A stretch of 11,533 bases of DNA from an uncultured Bacillaceae bacterium (GCA_937995745.1 CALKIU010000052.1:1-11533), one strand, 5' to 3'; positions 5,071 to 11,533 are shown, counted from the stretch's first letter. Numbers and translations are program-made. The notes: generated by a model from the sequence alone, not told the origin.

Positions 5071-5093
5071 TCTCCTTAAATGGAAAAAGGAGA
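5071..5093 (+). promoter_or_regulatory. Hairpin hiding the vga ribosome binding site
   Basis: TCTCCTT (5071-5077) is perfectly complementary to AAGGAGA (5087-5093), which contains the ribosome binding site of the ABC-F gene. The loop is 9 bases. The hairpin begins right after the attenuator T-run, so it would be present in read-through mRNA and could add translational control. Confidence 0.65.
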
Positions 5094-5101
5094 TGATCGA
5101 T

Positions 5102-6673
5102 GTGGTCTTGTTAGAGGCTTACCATTTGAAACATTTTATCGGCGAAAGGCTTTTACTGGATATCGACCAGCTGCGGATTTATGAACATGACCGGATTGGC
5201 TTGGTTGGAAAGAATGGCGACGGGAAAACCACTTTATTGGAAATTTTATCAGGAAAAAGAAAGGCAGAACAAGGCCATGTAATTTGCCATACAACATGTG
5301 AACTCGTGCCGCAACTAAAGCGGACAGATACGACAAAAAGCGGAGGAGAGGTAACCCAAGAATATATTAATCGAGCATTGTTAAAGAATCCGGAGATTAT
5401 TTTTGCGGATGAGCCGACAACGAATCTTGATACAGACCATATTGAGTGGCTTGAGAAAAAGTTGTTCCAATGGCAGGGGGCATTTGTTCTCGTTTCCCAC
5501 GATCGGGCGTTCCTTGATGCTCTTTGCACAAAGATTTGGGAGTTGAAAGACGGAAAGTTGACGGAGTATCCGGGGAATTACAGTGACTATTCCGAACAAA
5601 AGAAATTGGAACTGGAACAGAAACGGCAAGCATATGAGCAATATGAGAAAAAGAAAAAGCAGTTGGAAGAAGCGATGAGAGAAAGAGAAAGAAGAGCTGA
5701 ACGGGCGATAAAAACACCGAAAAAGGTAAGCCGCTCAGAAGCGAAAATCACCGGGGCAAAGCCTTACTTTGCGAAGAAACAAAAGAAACTGCAAAAATCG
5801 GCCAAGGCGATTAAAACGAGAATTGAAAAGCTGGAGAAAGTGGAAAAAGTTTATGAAGCGCCTCCTTTGAAAATGAATCTCCCAAATGAGGAGGCTGTTT
5901 CAGGGCGAATCATCATCAGGATTGAAGATTTGGCGGGGGTCATCGGAAAACGGGTTTTATGGGAGGCAGCTAGTTTTTATGTTCGCGGTGGTGAAAAGTT
6001 GGCCATTATCGGCCCGAACGGCAGCGGAAAAACGACATTTGTTAAAAAGCTTTTCGCCCGGGAGCAGGGAATCACCGTCTCTCCCGCTGTAAAAATCGGC
6101 TACTTCAGCCAGAATCTTAATATTTTGGACGACGAAAAGACCATTTTGGAAAATGTCAGTCGTGATTCCAAACATGACGAGACATTGATACGCACTGTTT
6201 TAGCCCGGATGCATTTTTTCCGGGATGATGTTTACAAGCCTGTCAAGGTTCTGAGCGGAGGGGAGCGGGTCAAGACGGCTCTGGCCAAACTGTTTTTGAG
6301 CGATATCAATACGTTGGTTTTGGATGAACCGACGAATTTTCTGGATATGGAAGCGGTGGAAGCACTGGAGTCTCTTTTAAAGGAATATGAAGGAACGGTC
6401 ATTTTTGTTTCTCATGATCGCCGTTTGATTGAAAATGTGGCGACCGCCATTGTTGAGATTCGCGATCAAAAAATGGAGTATTTTAAAGGGACATACAGAG
6501 AATACAAGAATTATCGGCCCCAAAGAAGGGAAATGGCGGAAGACTTGCGTCTCGTTTTGGAAACGAGAATTGCCGAGGTGCTGAGCCGCTTAAGTTTGGA
6601 ACCATCGGAAGAATTGGAGCAAGAGTTCCAGAGACTTTTAGCGGAGAAAAGAAAACTGGAAAAGCGTCCTTAG
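5102..6673 (+). CDS. vga: Vga-family ABC-F ribosome protection protein
   Basis: This 523-residue soluble protein has two ATPase domains and no membrane segment. Domain 1 has Walker A GKNGDGKTT (about 36-44), the shortened signature TKSGGE (about 79-83), Walker B IIFADEP and SHD. Domain 2 has Walker A GPNGSGKTT (304-312), signature LSGGERVK (384-391), Walker B LVLDEP and SHD (437-439). The charged coiled linker between them (about 165-270) is the antibiotic resistance domain, which reaches toward the peptidyl transferase centre. The compact first domain, ARMHFFRDDVYKP and the EVLSRLSLEPSEELEQEF tail strongly recall Vga(A), of nearly identical length. That family protects ribosomes from lincosamides, streptogramin A and pleuromutilins. 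I chose GTG 5102, 9 bases after AAGGAG; the ATG at 5093 abuts the ribosome binding site. Both catalytic glutamates are present. Expression is under attenuation. The spectrum is unproven. Confidence 0.9.
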   Translation: MVLLEAYHLKHFIGERLLLDIDQLRIYEHDRIGLVGKNGDGKTTLLEILSGKRKAEQGHVICHTTCELVPQLKRTDTTKSGGEVTQEYINRALLKNPEIIFADEPTTNLDTDHIEWLEKKLFQWQGAFVLVSHDRAFLDALCTKIWELKDGKLTEYPGNYSDYSEQKKLELEQKRQAYEQYEKKKKQLEEAMRERERRAERAIKTPKKVSRSEAKITGAKPYFAKKQKKLQKSAKAIKTRIEKLEKVEKVYEAPPLKMNLPNEEAVSGRIIIRIEDLAGVIGKRVLWEAASFYVRGGEKLAIIGPNGSGKTTFVKKLFAREQGITVSPAVKIGYFSQNLNILDDEKTILENVSRDSKHDETLIRTVLARMHFFRDDVYKPVKVLSGGERVKTALAKLFLSDINTLVLDEPTNFLDMEAVEALESLLKEYEGTVIFVSHDRRLIENVATAIVEIRDQKMEYFKGTYREYKNYRPQRREMAEDLRLVLETRIAEVLSRLSLEPSEELEQEFQRLLAEKRKLEKRP

Positions 6674-6756
6674 AATTCAACTTTGATTGCGGGATAGACT
6701 CTCCGGCGCAAATGCACAAAAGCAATAATTTACCGTTTATATGATTAAGCGGGCCG

Positions 6757-6775
6757 GCAAAAAGATTATTTTTGC
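6757..6775. repeat. AT-rich inverted repeat between vga and the DedA gene
   Basis: GCAAAAA-GATTA-TTTTTGC has 7-base perfect arms. It is the only stem seen in the 190-base gap after the ABC-F gene and has no GC-rich core, so it is a poor terminator. Two TATAAT sequences (6787-6792 and 6806-6811) follow but lack good -35 partners. They are weak promoter candidates for the DedA gene. Confidence 0.35.
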
Positions 6776-6863
6776 AAGACGAAGCATATAATTTGTCTAT
6801 CCTTATATAATTAGTAAAAACGGACATGTTGTTGCGGGAACTTATCTTGAAGGAGAGTCGCGG

Positions 6864-7478
6864 ATGGAGCAGGTCATCATTGAAATCATGGAGAATTACG
6901 GATATCTTGGCATTATGTTTTTAATCGCGCTGGAAAATTTGTTTCCCCCGATTCCGTCGGAAGTGATTTTAACCTTTGGAGGATTCATGACAGCTTCCAC
7001 CGATTTGACCATCACCGGAGTGGTGATTTTTTCCGTCATCGGCTCGGTGGCAGGAGCGATGATTCTTTATTATGTCGGCCGCCTTTTTGACGTGGAAAAA
7101 ATCGAACAAATCGTGGAGCGATGGGGGCATGTGCTGCGGCTGTCCGTGGAAGATATTGAAAAAGCCCATCGCTGGTTTCAGAAACATGGATTTTGGACGG
7201 TCTTTTTTTGCCGCTTTATTCCGCTCATCCGCAGCCTGATTTCCATTCCGGCCGGCATGTCGCGAATGAACTTTCCGCTGTTTTTGATTTTGACGATGCT
7301 GGGCACGCTCATTTGGAATGTCGTCCTTATCAACATCGGCGCGGCGGTGGGCGACCGGTGGGAGTATATCGTGTATTACATGGACATCTATTCCAATTTT
7401 GTTTATGCAGTCTTGGTTGTTCTGTTGGTTGGCGCCATCGTCTACTTTTTCCGAAAGCGGATTTTTCAGGCCAAGTAA
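6864..7478 (+). CDS. DedA-family membrane protein, YngC/UptA-like
   Basis: This 204-residue polytopic protein is of the DedA (SNARE-associated) family. ENLFPPIPSE (about 24-33) is the re-entrant loop motif. GSVAGAMILYYVGR (about 60-73) and CRFIPLIRSLISIPAG (about 116-131) supply the conserved arginines and the proline/glycine of the second re-entrant region. Hydrophobic segments follow at about 137-158 and 175-197, ending in a basic tail. DedA proteins recycle lipid carriers. B. subtilis YngC was renamed UptA as an undecaprenyl-phosphate transporter, and this protein has the size and motifs for that role, though paralogues share them. AAGGAGAG lies before the ATG at 6864. The gene is transcribed alone and ends in a strong terminator, convergent with the permease gene. 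Undecaprenyl phosphate carries cell-wall precursors and is linked to the bacitracin target. Confidence 0.82.
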   Translation: MEQVIIEIMENYGYLGIMFLIALENLFPPIPSEVILTFGGFMTASTDLTITGVVIFSVIGSVAGAMILYYVGRLFDVEKIEQIVERWGHVLRLSVEDIEKAHRWFQKHGFWTVFFCRFIPLIRSLISIPAGMSRMNFPLFLILTMLGTLIWNVVLINIGAAVGDRWEYIVYYMDIYSNFVYAVLVVLLVGAIVYFFRKRIFQAK

Positions 7479-7513
7479 CCTTTGTCATCGGCTTGGATGG
7501 AAGATTTGCGGAT

Positions 7514-7549
7514 AAAAGCGCCATTCTTGCCGTTCTCCTGGCGCTTTTT
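7514..7549 (+). terminator. Terminator after the DedA gene
   Basis: AAAAGCGCCA (7514-7523) pairs perfectly with TGGCGCTTTT (7539-7548), with a 15-base loop and a T-run. The A/T ends of the stem make it partly usable from both sides. Confidence 0.85.
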
Positions 7550-7626
7550 CGAGGAAAATTCACAGATTAAACTTCTATTTTTCGCGGGATAATCCCTTGC
7601 CGCAGCCGATTTTTTTTAAAACAGCC

Positions 7627-7668
7627 AATAAAAAGGGCCGGTACCAAAGCCAATGCTTGGACCGGCCC
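7627..7668 (-). terminator. Terminator of the amino-acid permease gene
   Basis: GGGCCGGT (7635-7642) and ACCGGCCC (7661-7668) form a perfect GC-rich stem, with CCAA/TTGG pairing inside. On the minus strand it is followed by TTTTTATT. It starts 19 bases after the permease stop codon. Confidence 0.88.
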
Positions 7669-7686
7669 TATTCTTTTCTGGAAATA

Positions 7687-9078
7687 CTATGATTCGTTCA
7701 TGATGCTGTGTTTTCTGCCGTAGGTAAAATAAATGACAAGCCCCATCAAAAACCAAATTCCGCACGCAATCCACGTAAATGCGGAAAGCTGGGTCATGAG
7801 AAAGAGGCACAACAGAAAAGAAATGACGGGCAGAGCTGGATAAAACGGCACTTTGAAGCCCCTGGCGGGAATGTCTTTATTTTTCCGCAAAAAGATGACG
7901 CCGATGGACACAATCAAAAAGGCCAGCAAGGTGCCCATGTTCACCATTTCCGCCAATCTGGTAAGGGGGACGAGCCCCGCAAAAAGGGCGACGAAACAGG
8001 TGAAGATCCATGTGCTTTTGATGGGCGTTCTCGTCTTCATGTTGACATCGCTCATCGTTTTTGGAAGCAGCCCGTCCCGGCCGAATGAGTACAGGAGCCT
8101 TGTTCCGCCGTAGAGCATGACCAGGATGACCGTCATCATTCCGGTGATGGCGCCGAGGGAAATGATGCCGGCAATCCAGTTTTGGCCGACCAGCTGAATG
8201 GCATAGCTGACCGGATTGGCCACGTTCAGTTCCGTATAAGGGGCAATGCCTGTCAAAACAAGCGAAACCGCAACATAAAGCAATGCGCAGACGCCCAAGG
8301 AACCGATGATCCCGATGGGCATGTCCCGCTGCGGGTTTTTCACTTCTTCCGCCGCCGACGATACGGCGTCAAACCCCAAATAGGCGTAGAACACGATTGC
8401 CGCTCCGCTCAGCACTCCTCCGATTCCGAACGGCATGAACGGCTGCCAGTTTTCCGGTTTGACGTAGAACATTCCCGTCAAAATGAACAAGAGAATGACG
8501 CCGATTTTGATAAACACCATCACGGCATTGGCTTTGGACGATTCTTTGACGCCGAGTGTCAGCAAGAACGCAAGGATCAGAATGATTCCCACCGCGGGAA
8601 CGTTGAGATAAGTTCCGCCGGCCGGATCAAAAGGTCCGGACAGAGCTTTCGGAATGTGGATGCCGAATCCTTCCAGGAAGGAAACGAAATACGCCGACCA
8701 CCCGGTGGCCACCGAAGAAACGGCGAGACCGTACTCCAGCACGAGGGCCCAGCCCGCCACCCAGGCGACGATTTCCCCGAAAACAAGGTAGCTGTATGTA
8801 TAAGCGCTGCCGGTGACAGGCACCGCCGAGGCAAATTCGGCGTAGCACATGCCGGCGAACATACAGACGATGGCCGCGATGATAAAGGAAAAAATGATGG
8901 CCGGTCCGGCATGGGTGGCCGCCACCGTTCCCGGCAGGATGAAAATTCCCGTGCCGACGATGGCGCCGACGCCGAGCATGACCAAATCAAAGGCGCTGAT
9001 GGTTTGCTGGAGTTTTGTTTCTTTTTTTGCCTGAAGCAATTCGACGGCTGATTTTTTGCGAAATAAACTGCTTTTCAT
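7687..9078 (-). CDS. APC-superfamily amino-acid permease, YfnA/GkApcT-like
   Basis: This 463-residue polytopic transporter has about 12 hydrophobic segments. The first carries GVGAIVGTGIFILPG (about 36-50), the unwound helix 1 motif that binds the amino-acid backbone in the APC family. Other family marks are YAEFASAVPVTGSAYTY (helix 3), FYAYLGFDAVSSAAEEVKNPQRDMPIGI (helix 6 and the loop after it) and GRDGLLPKTMSDVN. The pattern is that of the cationic amino-acid transporter subfamily, including Geobacillus GkApcT and B. subtilis YfnA. Import of an amino acid with protons is the probable job; the substrate cannot be read. The ATG at 9078 follows GAGGGTG by 7 bases. The promoter is about 80 bases upstream, too close for a large riboswitch. 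The gene is convergent with the DedA gene and divergent from the stress-protein region. The GC-rich reading frame leaves long antisense open frames. Confidence 0.9.
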   Translation of the reverse strand: MKSSLFRKKSAVELLQAKKETKLQQTISAFDLVMLGVGAIVGTGIFILPGTVAATHAGPAIIFSFIIAAIVCMFAGMCYAEFASAVPVTGSAYTYSYLVFGEIVAWVAGWALVLEYGLAVSSVATGWSAYFVSFLEGFGIHIPKALSGPFDPAGGTYLNVPAVGIILILAFLLTLGVKESSKANAVMVFIKIGVILLFILTGMFYVKPENWQPFMPFGIGGVLSGAAIVFYAYLGFDAVSSAAEEVKNPQRDMPIGIIGSLGVCALLYVAVSLVLTGIAPYTELNVANPVSYAIQLVGQNWIAGIISLGAITGMMTVILVMLYGGTRLLYSFGRDGLLPKTMSDVNMKTRTPIKSTWIFTCFVALFAGLVPLTRLAEMVNMGTLLAFLIVSIGVIFLRKNKDIPARGFKVPFYPALPVISFLLCLFLMTQLSAFTWIACGIWFLMGLVIYFTYGRKHSIMNES

Positions 9079-9159
9079 TGTTTAACACCCTCAAAAATAA
9101 CATACGTACACATTTTAATGGTTAAATGGCCCTTGGTCAAAAAACAAAATGTTAAAATT

Positions 9160-9188
9160 TATCTATAATTTTTTTAAATACTTGTCAA
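9160..9188 (-). promoter_or_regulatory. Promoter of the permease gene
   Basis: On the minus strand there is a perfect -35 TTGACA (9188-9183), a 17-base spacer, and -10 TAGATA (9165-9160). TATAGA with a 15-base spacer is the alternative. The leader of about 75 bases is AT-rich and shows no clear fold. Confidence 0.55.
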
Positions 9189-9348
9189 AATAAGTACTAT
9201 AATCACGGTAAAAAAGCAGTCTGCCTCCGGAGCGCCGCCTGTTGACAACATAAAAAGCCGGCAAATGTCGCAACAAGGAGTGGCAATGGTTGAAAAATTT
9301 ACAAGATAGTGAAATTTTTTGAGACTTAGACGGCACTATTTGCTTCTG

Positions 9349-9357
9349 TGATATAAT
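9349..9357 (+). promoter_or_regulatory. Extended -10 promoter upstream of the stress-protein gene
   Basis: TGATATAAT combines a TGN extension with a perfect TATAAT (9352-9357). No good -35 box is present. Transcription would start near 9364, giving a 230-base leader to the universal stress gene that includes the AGGAGGG-ATA ORF. Confidence 0.55.
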
Positions 9358-9388
9358 GAAAATGTAAGAATTTCATAGGAGGGTTTGC

Positions 9389-9484
9389 ATAAAAGGACAA
9401 TTTGTGCTCCATTTAATAGGCCTTTTTTATCAGTTGCAAGCCATGTGCCCTTTTACACCGAAAGATTTGTGCAATTATTTTTGA
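9389..9484 (+). other. Possible small ORF with an ATA start (or decayed small gene)
   Basis: AGGAGGG (9377-9383) is the best ribosome binding site in this gap. Five bases later comes ATA, then 30 sense codons to TGA, reading KGQFVLHLIGLFYQLQAMC and ending TPKDLCNYF. The composition looks protein-like, with a hydrophobic start and two cysteines, but there is no match I recognise. Either the start codon has mutated from ATG, ATA is used at a low level, or the ribosome binding site is coincidental. Confidence 0.25.
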
Positions 9485-9593
9485 ATGTTTTATCTTTCTG
9501 AAACCGGTGCTGTGTTTTGTCGGGTGAAATCAAGAATTGGACTGTTATTGAAACATGAAAAACTGAACCTTGATTAAAGGGGGGCCGTTTATT

Positions 9594-10055
9594 ATGAACT
9601 ACAAAAATATTTTGGTAGCGATTGATGGCTCGGAACCGGCGGAAAAGGCGTTTCACCGGGCAGTTGAAATTGCCAAACGGAATAATGCCCGGCTGATTTT
9701 GGCCCATGTCATTGATAATCGGCGTGTGGGCAGGGTGGAGGCTTTCAGTCCGAATTATTTTCAGGACCTCCAAGAAAAAATGCGGGAAATGTTGGAAGAA
9801 TACAAGGAAAAGGCGGAACAAGCAGGTATTGCCGATGTGGAGATCAGTCTTGAAGTCGGTTCCCCAAAAGTGGAAGTGGGAAAAAAGATTGCCCCTGAAT
9901 ATGATGCTGACTTGATTGTTTGCGGTTCTTCCGGTTTGAGCGCTTTGCAAAGATGGATGCTGGGCAGCGTGTCTGAAGGAATTGCCCGCTGCGCCCGTTG
10001 CGATGTTCTCATCGTAAAAGGAGAAGACGTGGAAGAAGAAAAAGAAGAAGATTGA
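9594..10055 (+). CDS. Universal stress protein, UspA family
   Basis: This 153-residue single-domain Usp protein begins with MNYKNILVAIDGSEPAEKAF. The aspartate D11 in strand 1 and the motif G111-x2-G114-x9-G124-S125 (CGSSG through MLGS) are the ATP-binding residues, so it belongs to the ATP-binding Usp class. The chain ends with CDVLIVK and then an unusually acidic tail, DVEEEKEED. Usp proteins are soluble dimers that aid survival under starvation, heat or oxidative stress; their exact biochemical role is unclear. I chose ATG 9594, with AAGGGGGG 9 bases upstream; an in-frame TTG at 9570 lacks a site. The gene is transcribed alone, with a promoter candidate far upstream near 9350 and a strong terminator behind. 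No sigma-B promoter was found close to the start. Confidence 0.9.
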   Translation: MNYKNILVAIDGSEPAEKAFHRAVEIAKRNNARLILAHVIDNRRVGRVEAFSPNYFQDLQEKMREMLEEYKEKAEQAGIADVEISLEVGSPKVEVGKKIAPEYDADLIVCGSSGLSALQRWMLGSVSEGIARCARCDVLIVKGEDVEEEKEED

Positions 10056-10074
10056 GTTTTTGCGTGTGACTATG

Positions 10075-10112
10075 CGGAGAAAACCGTTCCGGCGGTTTCT
10101 CCGTTTTTTTTT
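10075..10112 (+). terminator. Terminator after the universal stress gene
   Basis: CGGAGAAA (10075-10082) pairs with TTTCTCCG (10096-10103), with inner ACCG/CGGC pairing, followed by nine T. Confidence 0.88.
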
Positions 10113-10154
10113 GTTGGACGGGGCGTCTCTTTTTAAAGTAATTTCCGGAATAAG

Positions 10155-10205
10155 TCTCCCGCCTCAAAGAATGTGAAGGGCGATAACAAATGGGCAGGCG
10201 GGAGA
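10155..10205. repeat. Perfect 10-bp GC-rich inverted repeat of unknown role
   Basis: TCTCCCGCCT (10155-10164) and AGGCGGGAGA (10196-10205) are perfectly complementary around a 31-base loop. Neither strand has a T-run, so this is not a simple terminator. It lies between the stress gene and the rearranged Bce locus. It could be a structured leader element for the truncated gene at 10281, or the end of a lost mobile element. Confidence 0.55.
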
Positions 10206-10280
10206 TGAAATCTACAGGCAATAGCCAAAATTTATATGATAATAAGATCGAACGTGTATTCGCATTGCGGAGGATTTGAT

Positions 10281-10325
10281 ATGTCCTTACAAAATAAAAC
10301 ATTCAAATTTGGTTTGTTTTCTTGA
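10281..10325 (+). pseudogene. Start-of-gene stub cut off at a rearrangement junction
   Basis: GGAGG lies 7 bases before an ATG that opens a 14-codon frame (MSLQNKTFKFGLFS, stop at 10323-10325). The upstream sequence TATGATAAT near 10235-10243 could be a -10 region. The frame ends where the inverted sensor-kinase fragment begins, so it looks like the first codons of a gene whose remainder was lost or replaced. The family cannot be named from so few residues. Confidence 0.35.
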
Positions 10326-10612
10326 TGTTCCCGCTTTTCATCATACAACGTCTGCAGTTCCTCGCGGTGGATTCGTTCCATTTTTTTCACAAGATCGAGA
10401 AATAATTTTTGCTGTTCATTTTTTGCCTCGGGAAGCAGCGCGCCAATCTCTCCGTGCGGGCTGTTAACCGCTTCTGTCAACTGACGGTAAAATTTTTTTT
10501 GATAAAAATAGCCGGTTACCGTGTAAAGGACGGCAAAAAAGAAACTGCTGATATGAATATATAAAAGATGGCCACCGAGGGTTTCATCTTCTACGCCCAG
10601 AACCAGAACGAC
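10322..10612 (-). pseudogene. Inverted fragment of a BceS-like sensor kinase
   Basis: The minus strand reads about 97 codons. They begin near VVLVLGVEDETLGG, pass through a membrane helix (LLYIHISSFFFAVLYTVTGYFY) and end in the linker MERIHREELQTLYDEKREHQ. In intramembrane-sensing kinases of the BceS type this region lies just before the phospho-accepting helix with its WVHQMKTP motif. Here that helix, the histidine and the whole ATPase domain are absent, and the reading continues into unrelated sequence. The other end abuts a BceA-like gene on the opposite strand. In intact loci the kinase and transporter genes share one strand, so this piece is inverted. It has no ribosome binding site or start of its own and is not functional. 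The family call rests on remembered sequence pattern. Confidence 0.65.
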
Positions 10613-11366
10613 ATTGCTCAATATTTTAGCGACGATTGATGAGCGCACATCCGGCGAAGTGATCATTGACGGAACCGATCTCTCTGAGATGAGTGAAAAT
10701 CAGTTGGCCGCATTCCGCCGTGATAAACTGGGCTTTATTTTTCAAGATTACAATTTACTTGATACATTGACCGTAAAAGAAAATATCCTTCTTCCTTTGG
10801 CACTGGCAAAAATGAACGCCGATGAAATGGAAGAACGAGTGCACGAGGCAGCAGAAAAGTTTGGCATCCGTCCGATCTTAGAAAAATATCCATATCAAAT
10901 TTCTGGCGGACAAAAACAGCGGACTTCGGCTTGTCGCGCCATTGTGTCAAAACCGAGTTTAATTCTTGCGAATGAGCCAACCGGTGCATTGGATTCCAAA
11001 TCTGCGACCGATTTGTTGGAAAGCTTGAAGGATTTGAGCGAACAGGATCGGGCGACGATTCTCATGGTCACTCACGATCCGTTTGCGGCCAGCTACTGCC
11101 GGAGGGTTTTGTTTATCAAAGACGGAAAACTGTTCACCGAACTGGTCAAAGGGAAGGAGCCGCGCAAAGAGTTTTTCAACAAGGTGCTCGATGTGCTGGC
11201 GGCGCTCGGGGGTGGACATAGTGACGTTATTGGAGTTGGCGATGAAAAATATAAAAGGAAATGTCAGCCGCTACCTCGTCTATTTTGTGTCACTCGTGTT
11301 CAGTATGGTCATCTATTTTACATTTGTATCTTTGCAATACAATCAAACGGTACAGGACAGCATTGA
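10608..11366 (+). pseudogene. BceA-like ABC ATPase lacking its P-loop
   Basis: The frame begins at the tail of Walker A (TTLLNILATID) and continues with Q-loop FIFQDYNLLDTLTVKENILLPL, signature SGGQKQR, Walker B LILANEPTGALDSK and switch MVTHDPFAASYCRRV. This is the BceA type that pairs with BceB to remove peptide antibiotics such as bacitracin from the membrane. About 45-50 N-terminal residues with the GxxGxGK part of the P-loop are missing, replaced by the inverted kinase fragment. The Walker B aspartate is Asn (AAT). Near LAALGGG the frame runs on past the expected end and overlaps the start of the permease gene by some 145 bases in another frame, which suggests a small frameshift. TAG and TGA lie in the frame 2 bases away at 11219-11224. 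ATP hydrolysis is not possible, so I call it a pseudogene. Confidence 0.8.
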
Positions 11367-11533
11367 ACTGTCCGATACCATGAGTTTCATGTTTTTAGTA
11401 TCATCTTTCATATTATTGGTGTTCGCAGCTATTTTTGTTTTCTATTCCAATTCATTTTTTACGCGGCAGCGAAAAAGAGAAATTGGATTGTATGCCATGC
11501 TCGGTTTGCGTAAAAAGACGATTGCCAAAATGA
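11221..11533 (+). CDS. BceB-like ABC transporter permease, partial
   Basis: The first 104 codons of a permease run off the window edge. The start GTG 11221 has GGGGGTGG about 6 bases upstream and gives MTLLELAMKNIKGNVSRYLV, the usual opening of BceB/YtrF-type (FtsX-like) permeases. An ATG at 11242 is an alternative. The first helix is at about residues 18-36, then a short extracellular loop (QYNQTVQDSIELSDTM), a second helix at about 54-73, and a basic segment with FFTRQRKREIGLYAMLGLRKKTIAKM. That last part is the conserved cytosolic coupling region, where KREIG-LxxMLGL is typical. Full-length members have about 650 residues and a large extracellular domain that binds the antibiotic and the sensor kinase. 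The frame is intact in the window, but its ATPase partner is broken, so function would need another BceA. Confidence 0.82.
   Translation, partial: MTLLELAMKNIKGNVSRYLVYFVSLVFSMVIYFTFVSLQYNQTVQDSIELSDTMSFMFLVSSFILLVFAAIFVFYSNSFFTRQRKREIGLYAMLGLRKKTIAKM

Larger units (their letters stand above)
9079..9593. other. 515-base gap between the permease and stress-protein genes
   Basis: It holds the permease promoter (minus strand), a GC-rich patch with CTCCGGAG (9226-9233), AAGGAG (9275-9280) before a 7-codon ORF (9286-9309), an A/T hairpin AAAAATTT/AAATTTTT (9293-9300 with 9312-9319), a plus-strand extended -10 promoter near 9349, and an ORF with a good ribosome binding site but ATA at the start position (9389-9484). 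Nothing clear was found from about 9485 to 9576. Confidence 0.45.

Noticed and set aside
5093..5101. ATG 5093 as the start of the ABC-F protein
   Set aside because: It directly abuts the AAGGAG site with no spacer. GTG 5102 is 9 bases away and gives a length matching Vga(A).
7580..7618. Terminator suggested by GGGAT-A-ATCCC and a later run of eight T
   Set aside because: The small palindrome is separated from the T-run by about 20 unpaired bases, so it does not form a terminator.
8182..9051. 289-codon open frame on the plus strand, antisense to the permease gene
   Set aside because: Its composition is rich in R, H, D, Q and G, as expected from reading a GC-rich membrane-protein gene backwards. 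There is no ribosome binding site and no family pattern.
9078..9240. Riboswitch or T-box upstream of the amino-acid permease
   Set aside because: The predicted leader is only about 75 bases, AT-rich, and shows no conserved core or terminator pair.
1..11533. CRISPR arrays, tRNA, rRNA, complete insertion sequences, toxin-antitoxin pairs
   Set aside because: No regularly spaced repeats, cloverleaf-like sequence, rRNA segments, transposase frames or paired small toxin-antitoxin genes were seen on either strand.

Overview
The window looks like chromosomal DNA from a Bacillaceae member, possibly a thermophilic or thermotolerant one. The evidence is sigma-A style promoters, strong GGAGG-type ribosome binding sites, many U-tailed hairpin terminators, and proteins of Bacillus type: CarD/YdeB, YngC/UptA, a YfnA/GkApcT-like permease, a Vga-family ABC-F protein and BceAB-type genes. 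There are no rRNA, tRNA, CRISPR or complete insertion-sequence features.

Layout. (1) 3-1493: a small hypothetical gene and a MarR-type regulator on the minus strand, divergent from a CarD/CdnL-family RNA polymerase-binding protein. The MarR and CarD promoters stand back to back, and one near-ideal palindrome covers both -35 boxes. A second copy covers the CarD transcription start. (2) 1494-2412: two candidate terminators, a DUF1648 membrane protein and its terminator. (3) 2413-4744: a roughly 360-base AT-rich control region full of palindromes, then a three-domain FMN/4Fe-4S/FAD oxidoreductase of the 2-enoate reductase type. A Rex/Fnr-like site lies on its -35 box. (4) 4745-6673: a Vga-family ABC-F ribosome protection protein behind a leader with a three-codon upstream ORF, mutually exclusive terminator and antiterminator pairings, and a hairpin that hides the ribosome binding site. 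(5) 6674-9078: a DedA/UptA membrane protein convergent with an APC amino-acid permease, each with its own terminator. (6) 9079-10112: a 515-base gap with regulatory signals and a curious ORF that has a good ribosome binding site but ATA where a start codon should be, then a universal stress protein. (7) 10113-11533: a rearranged BceRSAB-type peptide-antibiotic locus. It holds a start-of-gene stub, an inverted fragment of a BceS-like sensor kinase, a BceA-like ATPase lacking its P-loop, and the intact-looking start of BceB.

The clearest system is the Vga leader. A ribosome on the Met-Tyr-Asn ORF would cover segment 1, free segment 2 to pair with the 5' side of the terminator, and so allow read-through. 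The next hairpin may add translational control. Ribosome-mediated attenuation is known for ABC-F resistance genes, so the class is not new, but nearly every element can be read directly here. The MarR/CarD switch and the enoate-reductase promoter are the next most interesting. The Bce region looks like decay after inversion and deletion.
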